The notes under the pieces: generated by a model
Seen by the model: the letters and a program-made list of their open reading frames with translations, nothing else
Told to the model about the DNA's origin: nothing
The model's database searches: none
Made by a program: the position numbers and the translations under genes
Shown: piece by piece, positions 1 through 8,498 of the stretch
How the letters are laid out: the number at the start of each line of letters is the position of its first letter
Numbering within the stretch: position 1 is the first letter of the stretch
Source of the DNA: DAOUMU01 sp034409055
GTDB taxonomy: Bacteria > Chloroflexota > Anaerolineae > 4572-78 > J111
DNA length: 12,287 nt
Direction: 5' to 3'
Assembly (NCBI GenBank): GCA_034409055.1
Contig: DAOUMU010000132.1
Location: 1-12,287 of the forward strand

Positions 1-87
1 GGCGTGGCCCCGTTTGGACCGGCTGAAGCCTCGACTCCACAATATATTTGCCCCCAAGTTGAAATACACCCTTGCAGTATTTGACCC

Positions 88-96
88 TGGTATAAT
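88..96 (+). promoter_or_regulatory. Extended -10 promoter for the ATPase/SPFH pair
   Basis: The string TGGTATAAT at 88-96 is a perfect extended -10 element (TGn followed by TATAAT). No good -35 hexamer stands 16-18 bp upstream, which is tolerated when an extended -10 is present; TTGCAG at 72-77 is too close (13 bp). Transcription would begin near 102-104 and leave a leader of about 95 nt before the ATG at 198. The surrounding 90-120 region is A/T-rich. It was found by eye and fits as the promoter of the first two genes. Confidence 0.45.
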
Positions 97-197
97 TATA
101 TAGTATCCTAATATTAACGGCAATGTCAGTGCGGATGCAAGGACCGCTTGCCTTATGCTTTTATTTATCTTCACCAGTTTAACGGAGTAAAACTTAG

Positions 198-1217
198 ATG
201 CCACTTAACACAATTCCACGTTACCAACCTACGTATCGGGTAGATGAAATCCACCTGGTGATCCGCTTTGCCAGGCGCGGAGAGTCACTGGGTTTTGTTG
301 GTATGGCTGGAGTTGGCAAATCTAATATTGTCAATTTCCTGCGCGACATTCAACACCACGCTCCCCAGACCGAACAGGATGTGGAGCGCATCCATTTTCC
401 CATTGTCGATGCGACCCAATGGCAGGCCACACCGAATAGCTTGTGGAAGCTGATGACACAGGCATTGAACCAGGCCAGCCAAGAACTTTCGCCTCCTCCA
501 GAAGAAGATAACAAAATCATTCCAATTTCTGAAGACGAACGCGCCTGGCAAGCCTTGCAGGGCCGACTACGGTGGGTTTGCCAGGAACTTGGACACCAGG
601 TGATGTTTGTCCTGGATGATTTTGACCGGGTGTTAAGCACGGGACCTCTGGCCATGCTTGAACAGTTGAATGGTCTGCGGAGTGAAGGCAATCGCGGGTT
701 TCTGAGCTATCTGGTATTTACAAAGCAGTTGCCTCATATTTTAGGACAACGTCATAGTATCGAGAATAAATCAAAATTTTATGATCTCTTTCGCCATAAT
801 GTTTATGCGCTGGGGCCATACGCTCGAGACGATGCTATGCGAATGTTGAGACATCTCAACGAGATGGCCGACAGCCCTTTACCGGACAGTCATCTTGACC
901 AGATTTACCAACTGGCTGGCGGTCACGCCCGATTACTCAGGATTGTTTTTAATATTTGGATTGAAGAAGGGGCCTCTGGCATCAAAGTGACCTACTTTGC
1001 CACCAAGGCTGACGTACAGCAGGAATGTCAGCGGATTTTAATGAATTTGCACGAGCATGAGCAGAAAGTAGCTTTACGAGTCGCCCGGGGGCAACATACC
1101 GCCGAAGATCAGGATGTCATCGATCATCTGGCCCGCCGGGGGTTACTGGTGAAATCAGAGCCCATTACCTGGTTCAGCCCACTAATGGCTCAATTTCTAA
1201 GCACTTATGATGGATGA
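198..1217 (+). CDS. AAA/STAND-type P-loop ATPase with C-terminal winged-helix-like region
   Basis: This 339-residue protein has a clear nucleotide-binding core. Walker A is GMAGVGKS at residues 35-42, preceded by a conserved-looking R..E....R.G.S.GFVG stretch. Walker B is MFVLDD at 136-141. A sensor-1-like strand (LSYLVFTKQLP) follows, then a helical lid with 'LGPYARDDAMRML' and 'AGGHARLL', typical of the lid of Orc/Cdc6- and STAND-like ATPases. The last about 60 residues look like a winged helix (QDVIDHLARRGLLVK). No signal peptide or membrane segment is seen. The start at 198 is supported by GGAG at 184-187, 10 nt upstream. Its stop overlaps the Shine-Dalgarno of the SPFH gene, so the two are co-translated and probably act together, perhaps with the ATPase recruited to a membrane scaffold (inference). 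The exact family and substrate are not recognised; a regulatory or NTP-switch role is more likely than a metabolic one. Confidence 0.8.
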   Translation: MPLNTIPRYQPTYRVDEIHLVIRFARRGESLGFVGMAGVGKSNIVNFLRDIQHHAPQTEQDVERIHFPIVDATQWQATPNSLWKLMTQALNQASQELSPPPEEDNKIIPISEDERAWQALQGRLRWVCQELGHQVMFVLDDFDRVLSTGPLAMLEQLNGLRSEGNRGFLSYLVFTKQLPHILGQRHSIENKSKFYDLFRHNVYALGPYARDDAMRMLRHLNEMADSPLPDSHLDQIYQLAGGHARLLRIVFNIWIEEGASGIKVTYFATKADVQQECQRILMNLHEHEQKVALRVARGQHTAEDQDVIDHLARRGLLVKSEPITWFSPLMAQFLSTYDG

Positions 1218-1229
1218 GGAGGTATTGCT

Positions 1230-2258
1230 ATGGATAACTCACTAATTATTGGGGCAATTATTATATTTGTGATCTTGCTTATCGTGGTGTACAAAGTACT
1301 TAGCACCACGACCCGAGTGGTTCCTCAAGAAAAACGGTTGGTGATTTACCGGCTCGGTCGCTTTCACCGGGTTGTCGGGCCGGGTCCGGTCCAGATCCTG
1401 CCCAGCATCGATAAGATTGTCCAGACGATCGAGGTCCGTGATCATCCCCTTGAGATTAATGTGCCGGGAATCTTTGCTTTTGGCGTGCCGAATGAATTAA
1501 AACTCAATTTGTGGTGTAGTTTTGATCTGGTTCAGGCGGCTGGTGGCGACCATGATAAACTGGCTAAATTTGTACAAATTAGTGAAGCGGAACGTCGTAA
1601 ACAGGTTGAGGTTAAGATGCGTGAGGCCATAGTCCGCCAGATTGCAGATTTGCAAGAAAAAATGCCATTGCCCGATAAAGCGTCCTTGATCGAGCGGGTG
1701 ATAGCCTTAGCGCCTGGTAGCACTCGTTATAATGCCCTGCTCAAAGGGCTCAAGTATGAATTGGAAAAGAGCTTGCCTTCCGTGGGTGTGATCTTAAACA
1801 CGAGCCAACCCATCGTACTGACTGGACGAAATATATCAGATGAAATTACTGAAGCGATTAAGCGTCGCCGTGGTCGAGAAATCGATAGCGAGTGGCTGAC
1901 AAACTATGTTGACCAGTTGCGCCAGCGATTCCCCGGCGTGTCTAACGCCGTATTGGCGCAAATGTTGGCCTCGATTGAGGGCGTAGATGCCGGTAAAGTC
2001 CAGCGTCTCCTCCTGGAGAAAGAGGCGGACACCGAGGCTGAAGTTGAATTTGAGATGCCAGGCGATGGCACTGAAGCGCCCAATGTCATCGCCAAACCAA
2101 GGACGAAAAGGCGGGATAAAGTCGCCGACCGTCAAGCCAGACCGGCAGAGGCTGAAGCGGGGTCTCCCCCACCAGCACCAAAGCGTTTGACGAAGGGCGA
2201 CCTGGCGGTGTTAAAACGTGTGCCTCGCAGCAGTCCAGATCAGCGTTTAAGTGCTTAA
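1230..2258 (+). CDS. Membrane-anchored SPFH/Band-7-like protein
   Basis: The protein has 342 residues. A single hydrophobic N-terminal segment (about residues 5-24, rich in I, L and V) is followed by the signature start of a Band-7 domain: VVPQEKRLVIYRLGRFHRVVGPG around residues 30-52, then 'ILPSIDKIVQTIEVRDHPLEI'. SPFH proteins (stomatin, flotillin, HflK/C) form oligomeric scaffolds on membranes. The second half of the domain is divergent: the usual TKDxVxVxVDAVVYYRV strand is replaced by a stretch with 'PGIFAFGVPNELKLNLWCSFDL'. After that come charged helices (about 95-270) and a low-complexity tail rich in A, P, E, K and R (about 275-342). The start is secure: GAGGAGG at 1216-1222 lies 7 nt before the ATG and overlaps the stop of the ATPase gene. 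The gene is followed by a strong hairpin. The SPFH assignment is good for the first 80 residues and weaker beyond. Confidence 0.72.
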   Translation: MDNSLIIGAIIIFVILLIVVYKVLSTTTRVVPQEKRLVIYRLGRFHRVVGPGPVQILPSIDKIVQTIEVRDHPLEINVPGIFAFGVPNELKLNLWCSFDLVQAAGGDHDKLAKFVQISEAERRKQVEVKMREAIVRQIADLQEKMPLPDKASLIERVIALAPGSTRYNALLKGLKYELEKSLPSVGVILNTSQPIVLTGRNISDEITEAIKRRRGREIDSEWLTNYVDQLRQRFPGVSNAVLAQMLASIEGVDAGKVQRLLLEKEADTEAEVEFEMPGDGTEAPNVIAKPRTKRRDKVADRQARPAEAEAGSPPPAPKRLTKGDLAVLKRVPRSSPDQRLSA

Positions 2259-2270
2259 GCCTTGCGCTTA

Positions 2271-2337
2271 CTCAAGCCGAGTCTGTGCCCCAGCGGTGCT
2301 ATCCCGCTAAAGGTGTGGGGCACAGACTCACTTTGAG
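2271..2337 (+). terminator. Strong stem-loop downstream of the SPFH gene, probable transcript 3' end
   Basis: GAGTCTGTGCCCCA (2279-2292) and TGGGGCACAGACTC (2316-2329) are perfect 14-bp inverted repeats. An outer stem, CTCAA (2271-2275) with TTGAG (2333-2337), extends it across a 3/3 internal loop, and GCGG (2293-2296) can pair with CCGC (2304-2307) inside. It lies 12 bp after the SPFH stop codon. No T-tract follows on either strand, so it is not a canonical intrinsic terminator. It could be a Rho-assisted or processed 3' end, or a REP-like interspersed element. The hairpin itself is certain; the role is inferred. Confidence 0.5.
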
Positions 2338-2460
2338 CAAAATAGTGTGCTCAGGTTTTATCCTAAAAAACTTTTGAAATGGACCCCTAACAGAGCCAGC
2401 ACCCCTGTTCCAAACTTGATACACCCCCTCCCCTATTCAACGCCTCTGACCCACCAAATC

Positions 2461-2469
2461 TGCTATGAT
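2461..2469 (+). promoter_or_regulatory. Possible extended -10 promoter for the AlaRS-like gene
   Basis: TGCTATGAT at 2461-2469 fits an extended -10 (TGn then TATGAT, 5 of 6 matches to consensus). No convincing -35 is seen. Initiation near 2476 would give a leader of only about 15 nt. Because no Shine-Dalgarno stands before the ATG at 2491, a short-leader transcript is plausible. It separates this gene from the upstream unit, which ends at the hairpin. Found by eye. Confidence 0.28.
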
Positions 2470-2490
2470 CAACACCAGAGCCATTGACAA

Positions 2491-3855
2491 ATGCATCCAC
2501 GAGTAATAAGTGAACGATTTGTTCGCTATTATCAAAATCTGGGCTTCAAGCCGTTACCAAGCACATCCCTCTTACATCCTTCCATCCCCATGACCTTTGT
2601 GATGAGTGCAGGGCTGGCCCAGGTCGAGACCGCTATGGATCAAGTGGGCAATCGAGTGCCCAACAATGACTACGTACTGGTCCAAAACTGTTTCAGGCAC
2701 TTTGATGTAGACAGAATAGGCCAGAGCAACCTCCACCTGAGCCTGTTTGAGATGCCCGGTGCTTTTTCATTTGGTCACAATCGCCGGCAAACTACCGTTC
2801 AACGGATGTGGGATTTTCTAACAGGCGCGCTAGAGATTGACCCGAACCGGCTCTGGGCGACTTACTTTGCCGGTGGCCGGGTGTCGGGACATTTCTTTGA
2901 GGCAGACCTTGATACCTGTCAAACCTGGCGAAAGGTCGGCCTACCCGGAGAGCGTATCGTCGGTTTGGGCCCGGATCACAACTTCTGGAAACAAGGTGGG
3001 GGAATTGACGGTCAAGAAACCAGTCGAAAATGTGGGCCTAACACGGAATTATTTTTTGACCGGGGATCTCGACTGAGCTGTGGCCGGCATTGTCGCCCCG
3101 GATGCACCTGTGGTCGATTCGTAGAATTTACCAATTCGCTCTTTATCTTTGCTGAAATTGATGCCGAAACGAACGCTCTCTCGTCGATGGCAGACCCCTT
3201 TACCGAAACGGTTATTGGCACCGAGCGGGTGGCGATGATATTGGCCGGTCACTCGACGGTTTTTGACATTGAAATCATCAGGCCGCTTATTGCCAGTTTG
3301 CGGTCCTTCTGTCCTCAGCAGAGAAAAGAGAGCCCGGTCGATATTGCAGAAAGCGAACGTATCCTGGTAGACCACTTGAGGGCCCTGGTATTTCTAACTG
3401 CTGACGGTGCCCCGCCACCTGGCAAAGGCGGACGAAAGCGCCTGATGAGGATCCTGATCCGCAGAGTCCTGGCCCAGATGCAAATCTTGCAAGTGGACTC
3501 ACCTGGCTGTCTGCCTGCGCTGATTGACCTGGTCATCTCTCTGGCTGGAAACAGTCATTCGTATCTTGATCGTGGTCGTGATAAGTTGCTGGCATACATC
3601 AAAGACGAAGCACCGACGTTTGACCGGACTTTGTCTCATGGCTACCGCCAACTTGATCGACTATTGGCCAAAAACAATGGGACTATTTTGGACGGCAAAC
3701 AACTGGTGAGCCTGGTGAAACAGTTTGGTATGCCTGTGGCCTTGTTAAAGGTGGCTCTGGCCCGCAGAGGCTTCGAATTCAGAGAGCGGGAATATTTAAA
3801 GGCAATTGAGCAGTGGCAGCACAATTTACTCTCATCGGGTGTGGCTGGGGGCTGA
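2491..3855 (+). CDS. Alanyl-tRNA synthetase-related protein lacking editing and C-terminal domains
   Basis: This 454-residue protein matches the class II core of AlaRS and the helical domain after it, but stops where the editing and C-Ala domains of normal AlaRS (about 870-900 residues) begin. Visible are: the N-terminal FVRYYQNLGFKPLPSTSLL; motif 2 with Arg69 (QNCFRHF) and FEMPGAFSFG (86-95); KCGPNTELFFDRG (180-192); a putative zinc cluster C197, C201, C205, C207; RFVEFTN (N215); motif 3 GTERVAM with Arg246; and the DHLRALVFLTADGAPP/GGRKRLMRILIRRV helices (about 295-330). The motif 2 loop is about four residues shorter than in AlaRS. The Asp of PSVDTGMGLER, which contacts the alanine amino group in AlaRS as I recall it, aligns with Glu239 here (PFTETVIGTER). 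It may form an aminoacyl-adenylate for a non-canonical acceptor, or be a regulatory paralog; tRNA charging without editing is possible but less likely. No clear Shine-Dalgarno precedes the ATG. It ends 41 bp before the histidine kinase gene. Confidence 0.82.
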   Translation: MHPRVISERFVRYYQNLGFKPLPSTSLLHPSIPMTFVMSAGLAQVETAMDQVGNRVPNNDYVLVQNCFRHFDVDRIGQSNLHLSLFEMPGAFSFGHNRRQTTVQRMWDFLTGALEIDPNRLWATYFAGGRVSGHFFEADLDTCQTWRKVGLPGERIVGLGPDHNFWKQGGGIDGQETSRKCGPNTELFFDRGSRLSCGRHCRPGCTCGRFVEFTNSLFIFAEIDAETNALSSMADPFTETVIGTERVAMILAGHSTVFDIEIIRPLIASLRSFCPQQRKESPVDIAESERILVDHLRALVFLTADGAPPPGKGGRKRLMRILIRRVLAQMQILQVDSPGCLPALIDLVISLAGNSHSYLDRGRDKLLAYIKDEAPTFDRTLSHGYRQLDRLLAKNNGTILDGKQLVSLVKQFGMPVALLKVALARRGFEFREREYLKAIEQWQHNLLSSGVAGG

Positions 3856-3896
3856 CATATCTGTAGGTATTTAGATTGGTCGGGAGATGGTAGAAG

Positions 3897-6800
3897 ATGA
3901 ATGATTCTATGATCGGATTGGCAGAGAAACAAGCTGATCTACTGGAACAGATTCTGGCCATTGGACAGGCCATTGAACAAGAGATTATCAAGAATCCAGG
4001 TAAGGTATACCAGTTAATCGTTAAAGCGACTTGCGAAGTGACTGGAGCCGACTGTGCCGTTCTCTACCCCTACCACCCTTCTTTTGGAGAGTTCTACGAT
4101 CTTGATAACATCGCGGCCTGCGGTCTGCGTCACGAGTTACAACTGGAGGAAAAAGTTGACAAGAGAAAGGGGTTAACAGCGCGGGTTCATCGAAAAGGTG
4201 AGGTTATCTGCAAGGACACCGAGCAGGGTGAACCTCAAATTAGAGAGACACCTTTTATTGCCAGGGAAGAGATCAGAGCCTTTATGGGGTTGTCTCTAAG
4301 AGTGGAGGAAAACATCCTTGGTATCCTCTACGTTGATTACAGAAGTCCCCATCGTTTCTCCGCAGAGGAAAAGAAAATCATCCGCCTATTTGGCCAGCAG
4401 GCGACTACGGCTGTCTCAAATTCGTGGTCATCCCGGCTGGCAGATATACGGGCAGATACTGTGGCCAGATTGAAGACGGTTGGACTAACCCTGGTAGCTA
4501 TCAGGGATCCAGACGAAACACTGGACAGCGTGTTGGACGGGATAGCACACAGTGCACAAGACGTTCTGGACGCCGACATGGTTGATCTGTATCAATATGT
4601 CCAAGCACGGCATGAGTTTGTCTTACCACCTGTGCTGGTGGGCGAGAGACAGTACTCTCAGCTAATACCCCGCAGAATCTACGACGATGATGTGGTGGTC
4701 AGGGCGGTCAAGATGGGAGAGCCCCAGTACTTTGACGACTCGCAGAGAACAGCGTTGTTAACGGAAGCGTTCGCCAGTCCACGGGGCGATGCGCCAACGG
4801 AACGATTCGTGATCCGCGAGGGCGTGGTTTCTTCGGCCACAATCCCCCTGATGGCCGTCGGTGAAACTGTGGGCGTGATGTTTGTCAACTATCGTACTTC
4901 GCAGTTGTTTGGTCCCGAGCAAAAGGATGTCATCGAGTCATTTGCCGCCCAGGCGGCCATCGCCATTCACAACAGCCGCCTCTTTAATGAAAGCCTGCGC
5001 CAGCGAAATGAGTTGCGTGTTGTCGATAAAATTGGTCAACTGCTGATGTCAACCCTTGACCCTGGGGAAATACCTCGACTGCTTCTCCAACGTGTTATTG
5101 GCCTGTTCCGGGTAGAAGCTGCTTCTCTCTGGCAGGTTGACCGGACCAGCAGGGAAGTCAGGTTTCTGTTTGCACTCAATCCCAAGGGTGAGGAAGAACC
5201 TTTCACCGAGACCATCCGAGGGATGACTCTCCGGTTTGGCGAGGGTGTCGTTGGCACTGTAGCCCAATCCGGGAAGCCGATGATCGTCAATCAGGTCGAG
5301 GTGGAGCCACTTTGGGATAGACGCTTCGATGAAACCACGGGCTTTAAAACACGATCGATTTTAGCCGTGCCCCTGGTGCATAAACAAGAGACAATCGGGG
5401 TAATTGAGACCCTCAATCGAATCGATGATGCCCCTTTCAGTGTGGCCGATCAAGACTTTCTGGCGGCCATCGTCTCGCCAGCCGCAATTGCCCTTGAAAA
5501 TGCACGCCTCTACCAGGCGGTTACCCTGGCTAATCGAGACCTTGAGCGTCGCGTTGAGGCGCTCAGCACTTTGAACAAGGTTGGCGAAACCTTGACTTCC
5601 GGCCTTCGTTTAACAGAGGATGAGATCCTGGAGTTGATCTACCAGCAAGCGCGTAAACTGACTAATACCCAGAATATGTACATCGCCTTATATGATGACA
5701 CAACCCAAATGATACGGTTTAGGCTGGCAATGACACAGGATCAGCGGACGGAGATTCCTGAACCACGCCAGGCGGACATGAAGCGACGAGGGAAAACCGA
5801 GGAGGTTATCTTCACCAAACAACCTCTCTTGCACAAAACGAAACAAGAGTCGGAGAAGTGGTACAACCTGCCAGACCATGCAAATTTTATTGGTCGGGTG
5901 CAAGCTTCATATTTAGGCGTGCCGATGATGGCTGGTGAGAAAGTGCTGGGTATGGTCGCCGTCTACGATTGGGAGCGACAGTATGCCTACGATGAGCTAG
6001 ACCGGCAAGTGCTCGACTCGATGGCCGACCAGGCCGCCATTGCCATTGATAACGCAAGACTGTATTACGAGGTTAATCGGGATCTTCAGCGTCGCGTTGA
6101 GGCGCTCAGTACCTTGACCGAGGTAGGGCAGACCTTGACTTCCGGCCTACGCTTGACAGAAGATCAGATTTTGGAGTTGATCTATGAGCAAGTGCGCAAA
6201 CTGACAGGTACCCAAGACATGTACATTGCCTTATATGATGAGGCAACAGAGATGATTAGATTTGGATTGGCTATGGAGGAGGGTAAGCGGATTGAGATTG
6301 CTAAACCACGCAAAGCTGACTTGAAGCGACGCGGAAAAACAGAAGAGATTATCTTTACCAAACAGCCAATATTGCATAAAACAAAACAAGAAGCTGAAGC
6401 ATGGTACGCGTTACCAGACCATCAGGAGTTCACTGGTCAGGACATCTATCCGTCTTGGGTGGGTGTTCCGATGATCTTGGGGGAGAAAGTACTGGGTGTC
6501 ATAGCCATCTACGACCGAGAGGGAGAGTACATCTATGATGAGCTAGACTTGCAGGTCCTCGCTTCTATGGCTGATCAGGCCGCCATCGCCCTGGACAACG
6601 CCAGCCTGTATTATGAGGTCAACCAGGCTCTTGAGCGTCGGGTTGAGGCGCTCAGTACTTTGAACAAAGTTGGAAAGACCTTGACCTCCGGTCTACGCTT
6701 GACCGAAGATGAGATTCTGGAGTTGGTCTACCAGCAAGCCGGTGAATTGACCGAGGCTCAAGATATGTACATCGCCCTGTACGATAACACAACGAAGATG

Positions 6801-8498
6801 ATCAGATTTGCGCTGGCAATGGCGGAGGGGCAGCGGACGGAAATTGCCGAGTCTCGCCAGGCGGATATGAAGCGGCGAGGCAAAACTGAGGAGGTTATCT
6901 TCACCAAACAGCCGCTCTTGCACAAAACGAAACAAGAGTCGGAGAAGTGGTACAAGCTGCCAGACCATGCAGAGTTTATTGGTCGGGTGCAAGCTTCATA
7001 TTTAGGCGTGCCGATGATGGCTGGTGAGAAAGTGCTGGGTATGGTCGCCGTCTACGATTGGGAGCAAGAGTATGCCTACGATGAGCTAGACCGGCAAGTG
7101 CTCGACTCGATGGCCGACCAGGCCGCCATTGCCATTGATAACGCTCGCCTATTTGAGTTCACCCGTCGAATCGCCGATGAACGACAAGAACGCCTGGCCT
7201 TGCTGCAACAGATTAGTGCCAGAATGGTCGAAGCCGGGCTGGACCCTGACGAGGTGTTGGAATTGGTAGCGCAGGCAGCCAACGACATAAGTGAAAGTGA
7301 CCTGACCAGCATTTATCTCTACGATCAAGAAGCCGGCAGCTTTACCCGGGGGGTACGGATACGACGAGAGGAAAAGGTTGAACAGGTTGAACCAGGCGAA
7401 CTACCCGATCCTGAGGATCTGCCGGCCAAAATTGCCCAAACCCGGGAGGCTATTTTTGTTGATAATGTCCAAGAGCATCCTGAAACCTTTACCTTTGCCG
7501 GTCACCATCAACTGCAAGCTTTTGCCGGTTTACCTTTAACCATGACCGGTCCCCATGGGGTACCCACGACAGCCGGCGTCTTATTTGTGAATTTTAAGCA
7601 GTCCCATCCTTTTGCCGACGACGAACGGGAAATTTTGTATCACCTGGCCAATCAGGCCGCTGTGGCCATTGCCTATGCCAGCGCTCAAGAATCCGCCCAG
7701 GCCAAGGAGCAGTTGGCCGCCCTGGGTACGGCTGCCGCCACCTTGCAGCACCGGCTGGGCAATACGATTAATGTTATTCTGCCAGCCGTGATGCGGCTGC
7801 GTTACCGGGTCGGAGATGATCCGACCAACACCGATATCCTCGATGCCATTGAGCGCAATGCCCTCTTTGCCACAGAGGTCATCCGCCGCATGCAGACCCC
7901 CCTCCGCCAGGAACCTTTTGTGCGCACCAACATCAACAGCCTGCTCCGCGAAGCTATTCAGAAATGTCTACAAGATAGTGATCGTTTTCCCAAGGTTCAA
8001 CTAAGTACGAACTTGCCCGATCTCACTACAGGCGACGTTGTTCCCTCAACTGGGGAACAACAAATTACAATTACGGCCGAGTTGGCTGAGCAATTACCTG
8101 AAACTTATGCCAGCAGTGGACAACTGACCGAGGTCTTCCGCGTCCTCGTTGAGAACGCGATCAAGGCCATTTATCCCCAAGCTGGATTGGTGACGATTAC
8201 CAGTCAACTGGTCAGTGATCAACTACGTCCATACGTTGAAGTGACCGTCAGCGATACCGGCAAAGGCATCGACGAAAAGACCCGGTCACGCTTGTTCAAA
8301 CAACCGGTGCCGCGCAAGGAATTTGGTGAAGGGGCCGGCTTGGGGCTCTGGCTCAGCCATATTATTGTGCGCAGTCATCAAGGCAGCCTCGATTTGCAAT
8401 CTACCGCCCTCAATAAAGGTTCAACTTTCTTGGTGCGTTTACCCATTTTGGACCAACCGCCACCGAGTGAGGCTGTGCAATTGGGAGGAGTGGGGTGA
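3897..8498 (+). CDS. Giant soluble multi-GAF sensor histidine kinase
   Basis: This 1533-residue protein has no membrane segment and is presumably cytosolic. By eye it has seven GAF-like domains at about residues 35-175, 205-362, 385-537, 565-722, 746-904, 928-1086 and 1110-1262. Most end in the GAF C-terminal helix (QAAIAI.NARLY), and short coiled-coil linkers with RRVEALSTL precede GAFs 4, 5 and 6. The kinase core follows: a phosphoacceptor helix with His1285 in QHRLGNT, then an HATPase_c domain with N-box VENAIKA (Asn1420), G1 box DTGKGID (Asp1453) and G2 box GEGAGLGL (1477-1484). All ATP-binding motifs are present, so it should be an active kinase. GAF ligands cannot be predicted. The start has GGGAG (3882-3886) 10 nt upstream. 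The TGA stop overlaps the GTG of the next gene (GTGA, 8495-8498), giving translational coupling to its receiver. GAFs 4-6 are recent tandem duplicates. The H-box lacks the usual HE.RNPL sequence. Confidence 0.9.
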   Translation: MNDSMIGLAEKQADLLEQILAIGQAIEQEIIKNPGKVYQLIVKATCEVTGADCAVLYPYHPSFGEFYDLDNIAACGLRHELQLEEKVDKRKGLTARVHRKGEVICKDTEQGEPQIRETPFIAREEIRAFMGLSLRVEENILGILYVDYRSPHRFSAEEKKIIRLFGQQATTAVSNSWSSRLADIRADTVARLKTVGLTLVAIRDPDETLDSVLDGIAHSAQDVLDADMVDLYQYVQARHEFVLPPVLVGERQYSQLIPRRIYDDDVVVRAVKMGEPQYFDDSQRTALLTEAFASPRGDAPTERFVIREGVVSSATIPLMAVGETVGVMFVNYRTSQLFGPEQKDVIESFAAQAAIAIHNSRLFNESLRQRNELRVVDKIGQLLMSTLDPGEIPRLLLQRVIGLFRVEAASLWQVDRTSREVRFLFALNPKGEEEPFTETIRGMTLRFGEGVVGTVAQSGKPMIVNQVEVEPLWDRRFDETTGFKTRSILAVPLVHKQETIGVIETLNRIDDAPFSVADQDFLAAIVSPAAIALENARLYQAVTLANRDLERRVEALSTLNKVGETLTSGLRLTEDEILELIYQQARKLTNTQNMYIALYDDTTQMIRFRLAMTQDQRTEIPEPRQADMKRRGKTEEVIFTKQPLLHKTKQESEKWYNLPDHANFIGRVQASYLGVPMMAGEKVLGMVAVYDWERQYAYDELDRQVLDSMADQAAIAIDNARLYYEVNRDLQRRVEALSTLTEVGQTLTSGLRLTEDQILELIYEQVRKLTGTQDMYIALYDEATEMIRFGLAMEEGKRIEIAKPRKADLKRRGKTEEIIFTKQPILHKTKQEAEAWYALPDHQEFTGQDIYPSWVGVPMILGEKVLGVIAIYDREGEYIYDELDLQVLASMADQAAIALDNASLYYEVNQALERRVEALSTLNKVGKTLTSGLRLTEDEILELVYQQAGELTEAQDMYIALYDNTTKMIRFALAMAEGQRTEIAESRQADMKRRGKTEEVIFTKQPLLHKTKQESEKWYKLPDHAEFIGRVQASYLGVPMMAGEKVLGMVAVYDWEQEYAYDELDRQVLDSMADQAAIAIDNARLFEFTRRIADERQERLALLQQISARMVEAGLDPDEVLELVAQAANDISESDLTSIYLYDQEAGSFTRGVRIRREEKVEQVEPGELPDPEDLPAKIAQTREAIFVDNVQEHPETFTFAGHHQLQAFAGLPLTMTGPHGVPTTAGVLFVNFKQSHPFADDEREILYHLANQAAVAIAYASAQESAQAKEQLAALGTAAATLQHRLGNTINVILPAVMRLRYRVGDDPTNTDILDAIERNALFATEVIRRMQTPLRQEPFVRTNINSLLREAIQKCLQDSDRFPKVQLSTNLPDLTTGDVVPSTGEQQITITAELAEQLPETYASSGQLTEVFRVLVENAIKAIYPQAGLVTITSQLVSDQLRPYVEVTVSDTGKGIDEKTRSRLFKQPVPRKEFGEGAGLGLWLSHIIVRSHQGSLDLQSTALNKGSTFLVRLPILDQPPPSEAVQLGGVG
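5547..7144 (+). repeat. Three tandem coding repeats (linker plus GAF), units of 543 and 546 bp
   Basis: Three in-frame copies begin at 5547, 6090 and 6636, each with RRVEALSTL (residues 551, 732 and 914), giving units of 181, 182 and about 173 residues. Copies 1 and 3 are closer to each other than to copy 2. Positions 5886-6055 and 6975-7144 (offset 1089) are identical over 170 bp except at two positions (5977 and 5979 against 7066 and 7068). Copy 2 is diverged in DNA and protein, for example 'DIYPSWVGVPMILGEKVLGVIAIYD'. This implies duplication followed by gene conversion between the outer copies, or a two-step amplification. Confidence 0.92.

Noticed and set aside
1..103. Open reading tails at the left edge in frame 1 (stop 82-84) and frame 2 (stop 101-103)
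   Set aside because: Both are short, neither gives a recognisable protein end, and they cannot be told apart; an upstream gene may end here but it is not supported.
2484..2489. TTGACA hexamer just before the AlaRS-like ATG, resembling a -35 box
   Set aside because: It is directly next to the start codon, and a promoter from it would begin inside the coding sequence; taken as coincidence.
5688..6992. Paired minus-strand open frames (5688-5903 and 6693-6992) with similar sequences
   Set aside because: They are antisense shadows of the duplicated GAF units; the similarity follows from the repeated plus-strand coding sequence.
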